Origin: Paenibacillus whitsoniae
Lineage (GTDB): Bacteria; Bacillota; Bacilli; Paenibacillales; NBRC-103111
Length of the DNA: 64,000 nt
Assembly: GCF_003955665.1 (NCBI RefSeq)
Contig: NZ_RXHU01000015.1
Span: 248,001 to 312,000, forward strand
Reading direction: 5' to 3'
Part shown: positions 15,141-23,746 of the stretch, piece by piece
How positions within the stretch are numbered: position 1 is the first letter of the stretch
How the letters are laid out: each line of letters opens with the position of its first letter
Translations under genes and position numbers: made by a program
Notes under the pieces: generated by a model
Seen by the model: only the letters and a program-made list of their open reading frames with translations
Told to the model about the DNA's origin: nothing
Database searches by the model: none

Positions 15141-16043
15141 TCATTCTGAACTTGATGTGAGATTCTCATTTTCCTGTAAAACCTTCCATGCTGACCATGA
15201 GCGTTGATAGTCCTCATCCATGTTCGCCTTGCAATACACGTAAAATTGCTCAATGAACTTCAAACGTTCAAGTGCCTGCTCATACTTGTAAGTATCTTCC
15301 GGGTCCATTCTCTTAAAATCCCTGCCACCAATCAAACGTTGACGCTCGGTCAAATCCTTGAAGGTGACCTTTCCCGCATTGCGCATCATATCATACATCG
15401 TGAAAAACGTACTTGCTCGGCCCACACCCCCGCGACAGTGGAAATGCAGCCATACGCCATTGGGAAGCTCCTTTACCCAGGCAATGAATCGATTCACTTC
15501 GGAATCTGAAGGACGATGATGATCCGTAACGAAGAAACGCATATATAGGAGGTGTTCCGCCGCTGCCAGTTCTTCCTCGCTTTGAATCTCTTTCTCGCCC
15601 TGTACAGGACCACCGATATCAACGGACTTTCCCTTCAGCGTATCGAAAGTAATCGAGGCTTGCTGACGCAGTCCGCTAAGCAGCTCGCTTTCTTTCAACA
15701 GCACCTCATCAGGGCTCAAGCCCTTGTTGGCCCCGTTATGCAAGCCATGCCAGTTCACAGCCATCCCATTGACAAAACCGTGATTTTCCTGGCGCAAATC
15801 CACTAGAACAATGGGATGTTCGCCAATTGCGGCTTTCATCGACCGCAGCTCCTGGCGGGCATACTGTCCGCTGGCGGAGGCTCGAAGCTCTCTGAAGCCG
15901 CCCAGATCAGGAAACGCTTTCAAATCGGCGGTTAAAGCGTCAACACACATCCGAAACCGTTTCGGGAGCTTCAGGCTATCGCCCATACTTTCAACAATCA
16001 GCCGTATTTTATGTTCATCTGGTTGTACAGATGTGCTTTCCAT
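15141..16043 (-). CDS. PTP-like cysteine phytase 1 (inositol polyphosphate phosphatase), no signal peptide
   Basis: This 300-residue protein has the signature of protein-tyrosine-phosphatase-like phytases: LPKRFRM near the N-terminus (about 26-32), [18 protein letters not shown] (about 81-98), the general-acid loop TDHHRP with Asp174, and the P-loop HCRGGVGR with nucleophile Cys203 and Arg209. Characterised members such as PhyAsr of Selenomonas remove phosphates stepwise from phytate. Most known members are exported, but this one has no signal peptide and follows an importer logic. Oddity: the residue after the P-loop Arg is Ala rather than the usual Ser/Thr. The ATG at 16043 follows AGAGGAA by 9 nt. 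It is the first enzyme gene after lacI in the operon. Confidence 0.88.
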   Translation of the reverse strand: MESTSVQPDEHKIRLIVESMGDSLKLPKRFRMCVDALTADLKAFPDLGGFRELRASASGQYARQELRSMKAAIGEHPIVLVDLRQENHGFVNGMAVNWHGLHNGANKGLSPDEVLLKESELLSGLRQQASITFDTLKGKSVDIGGPVQGEKEIQSEEELAAAEHLLYMRFFVTDHHRPSDSEVNRFIAWVKELPNGVWLHFHCRGGVGRASTFFTMYDMMRNAGKVTFKDLTERQRLIGGRDFKRMDPEDTYKYEQALERLKFIEQFYVYCKANMDEDYQRSWSAWKVLQENENLTSSSE

Positions 16044-16078
16044 CGAATCCACTTCCTCTTTCTGGAATTATGCAGGAA

Positions 16079-16092
16079 AGTAAGCGTTCACA
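16079..16092 (-). promoter_or_regulatory. Candidate CcpA cre site before phytase 1
   Basis: On the minus strand TGTGAACGCTTACT fits the cre consensus TGWNANCGNTNWCA at 13 of 14 positions. It lies 36 nt upstream of the phytase-1 start in the lacI-phytase gap, so it could impose carbon catabolite repression on the import operon. Confidence 0.45.
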
Positions 16093-16139
16093 TTTTTTCT
16101 AACAAGAGGAATCTATCCGATTCCCCCAAGACTCAAAAC

Positions 16140-17156
16140 TTAATGGTCACTTGCACTTGCTGAAGTGCAAGTATCTCTAATGATAAGTTCGGTTGGCAAC
16201 AAAATGGATTGCGCAGTCAACTTGTTCTCTGTCAACATCTGCAGGAGGACTTCAGCCGCCTTGCGGCCCATTTCCTTCCGCGGCTGAGCAACGGTCGTCA
16301 GTTTAATCCAGTGAAGATTCGAGACTTCCAGATTATCAAAGCCAATGACACTCATTTGCGCAGGCACGGATAGTCGATTCTCCGCTAACCATTCCAGCGC
16401 GCCTATACCAAGCAAATCGTTGGCAGCGAAGACAGCCGTCATCGAAGGAAACTCTCCCATCAGCTTGCTCATAGCTTTATGCCCGCACTCTATTGTTCGA
16501 CCTTCCCATACGATCCCTTTCGGGTCTGGTTCCAATCCGCGTTTCTTCAAACTGTCCACATAACCCCGATATCGTTCCTGACCGGTGAACGAATATTTCG
16601 GCATCCCCATAAATCCGATTCGCGAATGTCCCAACGAGAAGAAATAATCCATCGCATGACAAGCACCCTCATAATGGTCAACGTCAACAAAGGGCATATC
16701 TAGATCCTGAGGCGGTCTTCGGCGGAGGAACACCACAGGGATTTCCAAGCGGCGCAGCATATCTAAAGCTTCTTCATCCAGAAAATCCGGTGTTACAATT
16801 ATGCCATCCATCTTGCGTTCCATGACACTTGTTAAGAAACGCTTCTCTTTATCTGACTTCCGTGAGGTGTTCACGTACACAACCTGATAGCCGTTATCTG
16901 TTAACACCTCTTCAACATCGTGCGCCATTGCTGAGAAGAAGGGGTCTGTGATATCAGGAATCATCAAACCTACCGTGTTGGACTTTCGGCTGATCAAGCT
17001 TCTGGCCACGGCATTCGGCGTGTAATTGATTCGTTTCATCGCTTCCAGTACTTCATGCCTTGTATCTGGCTTGATATCAGGATGATTGTTCAGTGCTCTA
17101 GACACGGTCGAGACGGATACGCCTAAATATTTAGCTACATCTTTTATGGTTGGCAT
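16140..17156 (-). CDS. LacI-family regulator of the phytase/import operon
   Basis: This 338-residue repressor has an N-terminal helix-turn-helix TIKDVAKYLGVSVSTVSRALNNHPDI, hinge helix NAVARSLISRKSNTVGLMIPDITDPFF, and a periplasmic-binding-protein-like sensor domain with DVDHYEGACHAMDYFFSLGHSRIGFMG and GFDNLEVS. It acts as a dimer on palindromes with a central CG. Its own promoter (17201-17230) carries tandem sites GGCAACGATTCC and GGTAACGTTACC directly downstream of the -10, so it should repress itself and the genes behind it. The same pair recurs at the phytase-2 promoter. ATG with a GGAG site upstream. The inducer is probably an inositol or inositol phosphate (inference). Confidence 0.9.
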   Translation of the reverse strand: MPTIKDVAKYLGVSVSTVSRALNNHPDIKPDTRHEVLEAMKRINYTPNAVARSLISRKSNTVGLMIPDITDPFFSAMAHDVEEVLTDNGYQVVYVNTSRKSDKEKRFLTSVMERKMDGIIVTPDFLDEEALDMLRRLEIPVVFLRRRPPQDLDMPFVDVDHYEGACHAMDYFFSLGHSRIGFMGMPKYSFTGQERYRGYVDSLKKRGLEPDPKGIVWEGRTIECGHKAMSKLMGEFPSMTAVFAANDLLGIGALEWLAENRLSVPAQMSVIGFDNLEVSNLHWIKLTTVAQPRKEMGRKAAEVLLQMLTENKLTAQSILLPTELIIRDTCTSASASDH

Positions 17157-17173
17157 GGTTGTATTTCTCCTTT

Positions 17174-17197
17174 GGCAACGATTCCGGTAACGTTACC
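17174..17197. promoter_or_regulatory. Tandem LacI operators (type A) at the lacI-phytase operon promoter
   Basis: GGCAACGATTCC (17174-17185) abuts the perfect palindrome GGTAACGTTACC (17186-17197), immediately downstream of the -10. The same two-site arrangement with zero spacing occurs at 20394-20417. Confidence 0.75.
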
Positions 17198-17200
17198 AAA

Positions 17201-17230
17201 ATTGTATGTCATAGCCCTTCATCATGTCAA
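17201..17230 (-). promoter_or_regulatory. Promoter of the lacI-phytase-importer operon
   Basis: TTGACA (17230-17225), an 18-bp spacer, then TACAAT (17206-17201), followed at once by the tandem operators. The match is near consensus, so expression should depend strongly on repression. Confidence 0.7.
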
Positions 17231-17254
17231 CCGAAACATTGGTTAGGCCACTGT

Positions 17255-19405
17255 TCAGATAGCGAATGTCATCATACTTTCCTGCAGGTGCTTGGATAAA
17301 TTCTCGAGATCCTTCGCAGATTCCAGATGCTTCTGCACCGTAACGAGCTGCATGGAAGAAGCTTCCGACACTTGTTCCGCGCTGGCGGAAGCCTCTTGTG
17401 CGATGACAAGCATCTCTTGCAATGAACTTGCCACTTCCTCCGTATGGCTTGAGAACTGCTCGCAAGTAGCGGAAATGCTCTGAATCAACCCTGATAGATG
17501 CTCAACGCTTTGCAGTACGCCTTTGAATTGATTGCCTGTCTGATCAACCAGTCGGATTCCTTTATCAACCTCGACGACCCCATCCTTCATGCGAATAACC
17601 GTTGCGGCTGCAGTTCCTTGAATATCCCCGACCAAACTGGTAATCCGCCCCGCAGCAGCTTTGGACTGATCCGATAGCTTGCGCACCTGGGTAGCCACCA
17701 CAGCAAAACCTTTGCCATGCTCGCCAGCACGAGCCGCTTCAATAGCCGCATTCAACGCAAGCAGATTGGTTTGGGTGGCAATCTCCTGAATATCCCTCAC
17801 GGATTTGCCAATCTCTACCGAGTTGGCTTCGAAAAGATAGATTAAGTCTTCCAGCCGACTGACAGAATCCTTGATTTGCCCCATCTGTTGAACCGCTGCA
17901 TAGATCGATGCAAGGCCTGTCTCTGCTTCCTGAGACGTTCGCATTGCTTCCTCTGAAGCAAAAGAGGTGCTCGTAGTCACATGCTGAATGCCTGAGGCCA
18001 TTTCAGTCATTTGCTCAGCCGACTGCTTCGCATATCCCAGCTGCGTACGTGCGCCTCCAGCTATACTTGTGTACGCCATAGAGATGTCCCTGCTCGTCTG
18101 GGCGGATACGGTTGAGCCCTGCATGAAGTGGCCGGCAGAAGCAGACATTTCCTCCGCCGCTTTGAGATTAACTGAGATTATCGTCGTGAAGGAATCGGCC
18201 ATGCCGTTAAAGGATTCGCATACGGTCCGAAGCTCATCCCTTGATTCCAGTGGAACTCGGACAGTCAGGTCCCCGGTAGCCATCTTCGACGAGCATGCAG
18301 CAAGTTGCTGCACGGTCCGCCGTATCGACATGTACAAGGATAAGAACAAATACAAGTTAAGTACAACGAACCCTGGCGCAATGCCCAGCAGGGAATTTCG
18401 CTGCCAGCGATACGTCGTTAATCTGGCCTGCACGCTGCGATCCAATTGGGTTAACACCGCTCGATACAGCACCGCTCCGGTCTGCAACGCCTTCTCACCC
18501 ACTTGCGCAAAGTTGGCTGCCCCATCCCATCCGGCAGGCTTATCCTTTGAAAGCTGCAGCCGCTGCACACTGTTCAGCAACTGATAGCTGCTTTCCTGAA
18601 ACGCGGCATGCGCGGGTTCCAGCGCCCCCTTCCCTCGCTTGTCAGGGAGCTCCTCCCAGTTCGATTTCACCAGCAGCAGATATTTGAACGTTGCTTCTTC
18701 CGTTAATATGTTCATATTTACTTCAGAGAGCATCCCGGCAACAATCGAGCTCTGCCCAACAGAGGAAAGTAAATTCGTCTTCTCCATTTGCACAAGCAAT
18801 TGATTCGCAGTATTTAATAGAAGACGAACCTGCGGATGTGTTTCTACATTCAACTGAGATACGTCAACAACTTGCTGCGAGAATTCCGCGATATCGCGAA
18901 TTAATTGTTTATGTGTTTCAATCGCTTGACGATAGCTGACTTTATCCAGCTGAAGCTTGGTATAATACCAATCCTCCTGCAGCGTTTCCCAGAGATCTTT
19001 CGTCTTATATAAGCCGCTATGCACATCATTCCAGCTTTTCAAAGCTTCAAGTTTCTGTTCAACAGCCAGCTTCTGCTCATCCATTTTCGGTTTCATTTCA
19101 GGTATGCCGTTCACATACTGAATGGCGTAACTGCGATGCGTCTCGATTTCCAGCTGAAGCTCAGCCAACAGCGTTATCGGTTCAAGCCCGCCCGCTTCAT
19201 TCGAAGTCAGCCGGATATTATCCGTTACATCGGATATGAAAAAATAGGCCGATACAATAACGGGAACCATGAAGATCATGCCAACGACCATAAATTTCTG
19301 CAAAAAGCTTAGCTTATTCATGAATCGAATTGCTGGCTTGAAAATCCGAGCGCCTCGTGAACGCTCTCCATGCTCAACAAGATTACGTTTGGCAAGTGAA
19401 CTCAT
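17255..19405 (-). CDS. Methyl-accepting chemotaxis protein
   Basis: This 716-residue transmembrane chemoreceptor has TM1 at about 37-56, a large helical extracytoplasmic sensor (about 57-325), TM2 ([15 protein letters not shown]), a HAMP domain ([18 protein letters not shown]) and a long cytoplasmic signalling helix pair whose tip reads [20 protein letters not shown], which contacts CheA/CheW. The ATG at 19405 lies 4 nt after the phytase-2 stop. The ribosome binding site is weak, so translation is probably coupled. The frame stays open upstream into the phytase gene, but that part is antiparallel noise. Co-transcription with a phytase suggests it senses inositol phosphates or a product; the ligand is not known. 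Confidence 0.88.
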   Translation of the reverse strand: MSSLAKRNLVEHGERSRGARIFKPAIRFMNKLSFLQKFMVVGMIFMVPVIVSAYFFISDVTDNIRLTSNEAGGLEPITLLAELQLEIETHRSYAIQYVNGIPEMKPKMDEQKLAVEQKLEALKSWNDVHSGLYKTKDLWETLQEDWYYTKLQLDKVSYRQAIETHKQLIRDIAEFSQQVVDVSQLNVETHPQVRLLLNTANQLLVQMEKTNLLSSVGQSSIVAGMLSEVNMNILTEEATFKYLLLVKSNWEELPDKRGKGALEPAHAAFQESSYQLLNSVQRLQLSKDKPAGWDGAANFAQVGEKALQTGAVLYRAVLTQLDRSVQARLTTYRWQRNSLLGIAPGFVVLNLYLFLSLYMSIRRTVQQLAACSSKMATGDLTVRVPLESRDELRTVCESFNGMADSFTTIISVNLKAAEEMSASAGHFMQGSTVSAQTSRDISMAYTSIAGGARTQLGYAKQSAEQMTEMASGIQHVTTSTSFASEEAMRTSQEAETGLASIYAAVQQMGQIKDSVSRLEDLIYLFEANSVEIGKSVRDIQEIATQTNLLALNAAIEAARAGEHGKGFAVVATQVRKLSDQSKAAAGRITSLVGDIQGTAAATVIRMKDGVVEVDKGIRLVDQTGNQFKGVLQSVEHLSGLIQSISATCEQFSSHTEEVASSLQEMLVIAQEASASAEQVSEASSMQLVTVQKHLESAKDLENLSKHLQESMMTFAI

Positions 19406-19409
19406 TGGG

Positions 19410-20300
19410 CTAAGAGGCCGAATCCGCGTTGGCTTGCCATTCCGACCAGCTCGTTGAATAACCATCCTGATAATTATGCAGGCAATACTCATAGAACTTA
19501 TGAATATAGGCGAGACGTTCCATGGCCGGAGCATACTTGAGCACATCATTCGGATCGGCATCTGTCATATCTTTGCCGCCAATGAGAATATGCCGGCGTA
19601 TAATGTCGTCTTTGCTTACCTTTCCAACATTGCGCAACATATCGTACATGAGTAGGAAGGAAGTCGTCCTGCCTACGCCTCCGCGACAATGAAAGTGCAG
19701 CCACACATCATCCGAGAGCGCTTTCACAAATGTAATGAATTGATCGACAACACGATCGAGCGGACGGTGATGATCGGAAACAAAAAACCGCTGATAACGA
19801 AGACCTTCCCTCGTCACCATTTCTTCTTCGGTTAGCACCGTCCTGGGACCTGTCAAAGGACCCTCCAATTGAACGGATTTTCCTTCTAAGTGGTCAAAAT
19901 TAATGACCAAATCTGCCGCCAGATTATCCAGCAGCCGGCGCTCTTCCCTCAGCACCTCTTCATCCTGCAAGCCCTTATTCGTGTTATTATTAAGGCCGTA
20001 CCAACTAACTGCCATCCCATTTACGAATCCGTGACTTTCCTGACGCAGATCAACAATCGTAACCGACGGATAGCCAATTGCTTCTTTCATGCAGTGAAGC
20101 CCCTTTTGGGAAAACATCCCGCTTCCCGATGCCTTTAGCTCTGCTAATCCTGCCAGATCAGGCAGATCGGCTCCCTCCGCTTGAAGCGGTGTTGTTGTCA
20201 TCCGGAACCGCTTAGGCAGCTTATTGATATTGTTCACATCAATCAGACGTCGGGCCTTGGTTTTCCCTTCATCGTTTAACTGCACTTCATTGGTGCTCAT
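19410..20300 (-). CDS. PTP-like cysteine phytase 2 (inositol polyphosphate phosphatase), no signal peptide
   Basis: This 296-residue paralogue of phytase 1 has [12 protein letters not shown] (about 28-39), [20 protein letters not shown] (82-101), general acid Asp176 in SDHHRP, and P-loop HCRGGVGRT with Cys205 and Arg211. Unlike phytase 1 it keeps the Thr after the catalytic Arg. Both paralogues have Arg right after the nucleophile Cys, where PhyAsr has Glu, which adds positive charge at a site for multiply phosphorylated substrates. No signal peptide. The ATG at 20300 follows GAGGAGGGG by 9 nt; the TTG at 20309 is too close. It forms a two-gene operon with the chemoreceptor under two LacI-type operator classes. 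Confidence 0.88.
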   Translation of the reverse strand: MSTNEVQLNDEGKTKARRLIDVNNINKLPKRFRMTTTPLQAEGADLPDLAGLAELKASGSGMFSQKGLHCMKEAIGYPSVTIVDLRQESHGFVNGMAVSWYGLNNNTNKGLQDEEVLREERRLLDNLAADLVINFDHLEGKSVQLEGPLTGPRTVLTEEEMVTREGLRYQRFFVSDHHRPLDRVVDQFITFVKALSDDVWLHFHCRGGVGRTTSFLLMYDMLRNVGKVSKDDIIRRHILIGGKDMTDADPNDVLKYAPAMERLAYIHKFYEYCLHNYQDGYSTSWSEWQANADSAS

Positions 20301-20337
20301 GTACTGCAACCCCTCCTCTAGTAAACATTTTCGCCAA

Positions 20338-20351
20338 GGTTAGCGCTTACC
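20338..20351. promoter_or_regulatory. iol-type LacI operator at the phytase-2 promoter
   Basis: GGTTAGCGCTTACC closely matches the middle operator of the iol promoter (GGTTAGCGCTTAACC). It lies just downstream of the -10, at the expected start point of transcription, a repressing position. Confidence 0.6.
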
Positions 20352-20358
20352 TCGACAG

Positions 20359-20387
20359 AATATCACTCTCTAAATGGTGGCCATCAA
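20359..20387 (-). promoter_or_regulatory. Promoter of the phytase 2-chemoreceptor operon
   Basis: TTGATG (20387-20382), a 17-bp spacer, then GATATT (20364-20359). Operator classes A and B flank it on either side. Confidence 0.55.
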
Positions 20388-20393
20388 TGCATT

Positions 20394-20417
20394 GGTAACG
20401 TTTCCGGTAACGTTACC
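20394..20417. promoter_or_regulatory. Tandem LacI operators (type A) upstream of phytase 2
   Basis: GGTAACGTTTCC (20394-20405) abuts GGTAACGTTACC (20406-20417), the same arrangement as at 17174-17197. Here the pair sits directly upstream of the -35. Confidence 0.75.
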
Positions 20418-20502
20418 AACATAGTAACTTATTTCTCATTTTACTGTCAACCCCTAATTTCAATGCTGGGAATACCTGTACAGCAGAAACTTGCTTGAAT
20501 CT

Positions 20503-20518
20503 AGGTAACCGGTTAACC
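20503..20518. promoter_or_regulatory. LacI-like palindrome before the metallophosphoesterase gene
   Basis: AGGTAACCGGTTAACC has the perfect core TAACCGGTTA with the central CG seen in LacI-family operators. It lies just upstream of a candidate -35 (TTGACG, 20525-20530) for the plus-strand gene, with TAATCT 17 bp further on. Confidence 0.45.
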
Positions 20519-20586
20519 TTAGTATTGACGCGCTCACCAAATGCTGATAATCTTCATAATAAAATTTGAATTGGGGAGGCAGCCTC

Positions 20587-22443
20587 TTGAGAATCATAGT
20601 CATTGGCGATTTTCACTTGGATCCAAATCATTATGAGTTGTCCCGCAAAGCCATGGAAGACGTAAACAACACCGTTCCCGATCTCGTTATCCCACTCGGA
20701 GATTTCGGCAGCAGAGCATTTATCGGCAGTATGGATGGACTCCTTGAAGTGAAGCCTTTTCTCGATATGCTTAACGCTGCAAAGCGTCCCATCTTGGGAA
20801 ACCATGATCTGCAGCGGGAATCGGGAACTGGCAGCCAACCCAAAGGCACGATGGAATCCGCGCTCCAACAGATGTTTCATTTGGATAAGCCATATGGCGT
20901 CATGGAATTTGATGAATTCAGACTATTTTTTGCTTCTACGGAACCTCAGCCTGCCGACTCCTGTTACAGTGTGCAAGAATGTTTTGCAACCGATGAGCAG
21001 TTCGCGGAGCTTATTACCGAACTGGATCGGAGACCTGGCGTCCCCGTCATCTTCTTTACGCATGCTCCTCCTATCGGCTGCGGCCTACGTACTGTCCCTC
21101 GTGTTCATGTTAAATCAACCAATGCTTATCTGGACCAAAATCACGACCCCTATCGCTGGAAGCAGCTCTATGAACAATATCCGGAAATCGTCATGTGGTT
21201 CTCCGCTCATTATCATCTTGGACACAGCTACATCGATTCCCATACCTTTCGAAATGGTACCCACTTCTTCCTTACAGGCGTTCATGGCACCTGTACGCGC
21301 GATGGATCAAGACTTTCCCGCATGATTGATATATCCAGTCATTCCGTTAAAGTTCTTACCCTGGATCACGTGCAGCGCTCCATCACAAATGAAGGCGCTT
21401 TCAATTATAACAACTCGCTGAGTTGCATGATTCACTCAACCAAATGGCAACCACTCCCCAAGTTGTCGATGCCTATACCGGATTCACAAACAATTCTTGA
21501 GCGTATTGCGTTCAATTCAGTTGGTGAGCAACCTGCCCTCCCGCAAGGCCTTCATCTCGTAGAGCCTGGCAAATACTTTGTTTCTACACAAGATGGATTC
21601 ACATGGGAAGTCGAGACAGATACAGAAGCCGTCAAAGGGTGCTTGCATATCGGCGAGCCCTTGCAAGCACTCGCTGTGTCGGGAGATTATTTATGGATGG
21701 CCTGGGATAACTATGTGGGGCTGTCCCATTTATCGAGTCCGTGGCGTTTTACGCGAAGCTTTGACGCCGAATGGCCGCAGCAAAGATGGGTGATGGAGAA
21801 ACCCGTTCAATGTATGGCTCCTCATCCTGACGGGGGCGTTTGGATCGCCTGCAATTACACCATTCAGCATTTCTTTCCCTGGCAGAAGGACGACAGCATC
21901 TCTAAACGGCTTACCTTGCAAGCCCGGCCGCATCAACTTATGGCCGCTGGCGCCTATTTGTGGATTCTATGTGAAGATGGGACCCTTTGGAAATGGGACG
22001 GACTCAGCGAGAAGGCTCACTTCGAACTCGAAGACGTTCTCTATTTTGACATTTGGGGAGCTGCCCAGGCCGCGGTTATTCGCAGTAACCATCGTATCCG
22101 TTTTCTGCTGTGGAGTGCGGATGGCTTTGAAGCCGTCTATTGGTTTCCTTTTCAGGACAAATCGATTTTAGAAATACCGGACTTATTCTCCCATCAACTT
22201 CTAGTATTAGGAGATCAGAAGCTGGCCGCTCTCGTTCAGGGGAACGTGTACTATTGGGACAAGCCTGGCAGCACTCCGGTACGACTCCCTCATATTCAAG
22301 GGCAAGTGTCTGCGTTAACGAGAAGCTCCTTGATTCCGGCAGCAGACGGCCTGTCCTGCGGATTTGCCGTTCATGTGAGAGATACTTCCCCCGAAGGACG
22401 TCAGCAATTAGAGCTTTGGGCAGCCAGAACTTGCGATCGTTGA
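20587..22443 (+). CDS. Calcineurin-like metallophosphoesterase with a beta-rich C-terminal domain
   Basis: This 618-residue protein has an N-terminal metallophosphoesterase domain (about 1-270): IIVIGDFHLD (D-x-H), LGDFGSR, the GNHD block, FFTHAPP, and a late His pair in FSAHYHLGHS replacing the usual GHxH. These supply the two-metal centre. The remaining 340 residues form about six repeats of the type LQALAVSGDYLWMAWDN and GGVWIACNYTIQHF, resembling a beta-propeller. No signal peptide. The TTG at 20587 has GGGGAGG 7 nt upstream. It is divergent from the phytase-2 operon and shares its control region. A role on phosphate esters from inositol phosphates or other organophosphates is plausible; the substrate is unknown. 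Confidence 0.8.
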   Translation: MRIIVIGDFHLDPNHYELSRKAMEDVNNTVPDLVIPLGDFGSRAFIGSMDGLLEVKPFLDMLNAAKRPILGNHDLQRESGTGSQPKGTMESALQQMFHLDKPYGVMEFDEFRLFFASTEPQPADSCYSVQECFATDEQFAELITELDRRPGVPVIFFTHAPPIGCGLRTVPRVHVKSTNAYLDQNHDPYRWKQLYEQYPEIVMWFSAHYHLGHSYIDSHTFRNGTHFFLTGVHGTCTRDGSRLSRMIDISSHSVKVLTLDHVQRSITNEGAFNYNNSLSCMIHSTKWQPLPKLSMPIPDSQTILERIAFNSVGEQPALPQGLHLVEPGKYFVSTQDGFTWEVETDTEAVKGCLHIGEPLQALAVSGDYLWMAWDNYVGLSHLSSPWRFTRSFDAEWPQQRWVMEKPVQCMAPHPDGGVWIACNYTIQHFFPWQKDDSISKRLTLQARPHQLMAAGAYLWILCEDGTLWKWDGLSEKAHFELEDVLYFDIWGAAQAAVIRSNHRIRFLLWSADGFEAVYWFPFQDKSILEIPDLFSHQLLVLGDQKLAALVQGNVYYWDKPGSTPVRLPHIQGQVSALTRSSLIPAADGLSCGFAVHVRDTSPEGRQQLELWAARTCDR

Positions 22444-22508
22444 TGTGGGAAAGAACCTGACTGCACGAGGTGAACTGTGATCATTCCGTTCGCCACCTGG
22501 CTGAATTA

Positions 22509-22556
22509 CAAAGAACCTCCTCCTCCACTATATTCGTGGAAGAGAGGTTCTTTGGC
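22509..22556. terminator. Bidirectional terminator
   Basis: CAAAGAACCTC and GAGGTTCTTTG form the outer stem, with CTCCAC and GTGGA inside. It separates the convergent metallophosphoesterase (+) and LacI (-) genes. Confidence 0.75.
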
Positions 22557-22567
22557 TATGAACGAAT

Positions 22568-23578
22568 CTATGAACGAATCATCGCGGCAGTCGAGCCCCT
22601 GATGATTAACTCAGGCCGTAGTACCGTTCGTTGTTTCACTTTATTTGAGCCATGCAGCTCCTCAACAATCATGTTCACAACTAATTTACCCATATGCTCT
22701 ATAGGTTGAGCCAACGTGGTTAACGGCGGATCCGCCACCTCCGATAATAGGGTGTTGTCAAAACTGACAATGGACAGGTCGTTGGGTACCTTTTTCCCGA
22801 CTGCTCTCGCCGCTTGAAGGGCGCCTACCGCCAACATGTCATTGCAAGCGAAAATGGCGCTTGGCGAGTCCTCTGACTGCAGCAATTCCAACGCTTTCTT
22901 CTTGCCGTCCGCCACCTTGTAGTCGCAAGTTTTTAAGAACCCTTCCTGCAGGGCAATGCCGTGATCCTCCATCGTTTGCCTGAACCCTCTGATACGCTCT
23001 CGGCTGCTCCTGACGCTGTCTTTCTCACCGATGACAGCCAGCTTGCGATGGCCCAGCCCGATCAGATGGCTGGCTGCCAGACAGCCTCCTACGTAATCGT
23101 CAACGACCACCGTATTCACGGCTATCAGCGGCATGTCTCTGGCCAGAAGGACGACGGGAATCCCTTTTGCCAACAGCTGCTCAACAATGTCCTTGTTATC
23201 GATACCGGTTGCGATGATGATGCCGTCCACTTGCTTTTGCTGCAGTAACGAAATGTATCGTTCGACTTTCTCATCTTTGTTATCTGTGCTGCACATGATG
23301 ACGCTATAGCCCAGGTGCTCCCCCTGATCTTCGATAGCTCTGGCGACTTCAGAGAAAAAGGGATTGGAGATATCCGGGATGAGCAGCCCCAGCGTATACG
23401 TTTTTTTGCCTGTCAGCGCCGTCGCGATTACACTGGGCTGATAATTAAGCCGCTCCATGATGGCATATATAGCCTTACTCGTCTCCGCGCTAATTTTCCC
23501 TTTGCCGTTCAACACTTTCGATACCGTTGCTATCGAAACGCCAGCTTCTTTGGCGATATCATAGATCGTTGCTTTCAT
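22568..23578 (-). CDS. LacI-family regulator (paralogue 2)
   Basis: This 336-residue LacI/GalR protein has helix-turn-helix KATIYDIAKEAGVSIATVSKVLNGKGKI, hinge QPSVIATALTGKKTYTLGLLIPDISNPFF and a C-terminal sensor domain with VVVDDYVGGCLAASHLIGLGHRKLAVIGEK. It is a close paralogue of the next LacI gene (same length and motifs, diverged recognition helix: ATVSKVLN against AAVSQVMN). The ATG at 23578 has GAGGA 8 nt upstream; the ATG at 23593 has no ribosome binding site. It has its own promoter (23619-23647). Either paralogue may bind the GGTTAAGCGCTTAACC sites of the iol promoter. Confidence 0.88.
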   Translation of the reverse strand: MKATIYDIAKEAGVSIATVSKVLNGKGKISAETSKAIYAIMERLNYQPSVIATALTGKKTYTLGLLIPDISNPFFSEVARAIEDQGEHLGYSVIMCSTDNKDEKVERYISLLQQKQVDGIIIATGIDNKDIVEQLLAKGIPVVLLARDMPLIAVNTVVVDDYVGGCLAASHLIGLGHRKLAVIGEKDSVRSSRERIRGFRQTMEDHGIALQEGFLKTCDYKVADGKKKALELLQSEDSPSAIFACNDMLAVGALQAARAVGKKVPNDLSIVSFDNTLLSEVADPPLTTLAQPIEHMGKLVVNMIVEELHGSNKVKQRTVLRPELIIRGSTAAMIRS

Positions 23579-23618
23579 GCCTGAATTCCTCATTCATTTG
23601 TTGATGGGTTGTCTCTTC

Positions 23619-23647
23619 ATTATGAATATACATAACAGGAGTTGCAA
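23619..23647 (-). promoter_or_regulatory. Promoter of LacI paralogue 2
   Basis: TTGCAA (23647-23642), a 17-bp spacer, then CATAAT (23624-23619), about 40 nt before the ATG. It follows a terminator, so this regulator can be expressed independently of the iol operon. Confidence 0.6.
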
Positions 23648-23698
23648 GGGGAAGGCTTGCGATAATCAATTGCGCGGACAGCGAACAATGGCGATCCC

Positions 23699-23742
23699 AA
23701 AAAAAGCAAGCCGCGCCCCAAATACAGTGCGTCAGCTTGCTC
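23699..23742 (-). terminator. Terminator at the end of the iol-lacI unit
   Basis: On the minus strand GCAAGCTGACGC pairs with GCGCGGCTTGC around a loop and is followed by seven T's, just after the stop of LacI paralogue 3. Confidence 0.75.
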
Positions 23743-23746
23743 AGAT

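Noticed and set aside
15089..15253. 55-codon N-terminal extension of the binding lipoprotein
   Set aside because: The extension overlaps the end of phytase 1. A signal peptide with lipobox and a good ribosome binding site start at 15088.
19406..19561. 52-codon N-terminal extension of the chemoreceptor
   Set aside because: It lies inside phytase 2 in another frame and does not look like protein; the coupled ATG at 19405 is better.
15141..20300. Protein tyrosine phosphatases acting in signalling
   Set aside because: The VDLRQExHG and DHHRP motifs are specific to phytase-like members, and the inositol gene context supports that.
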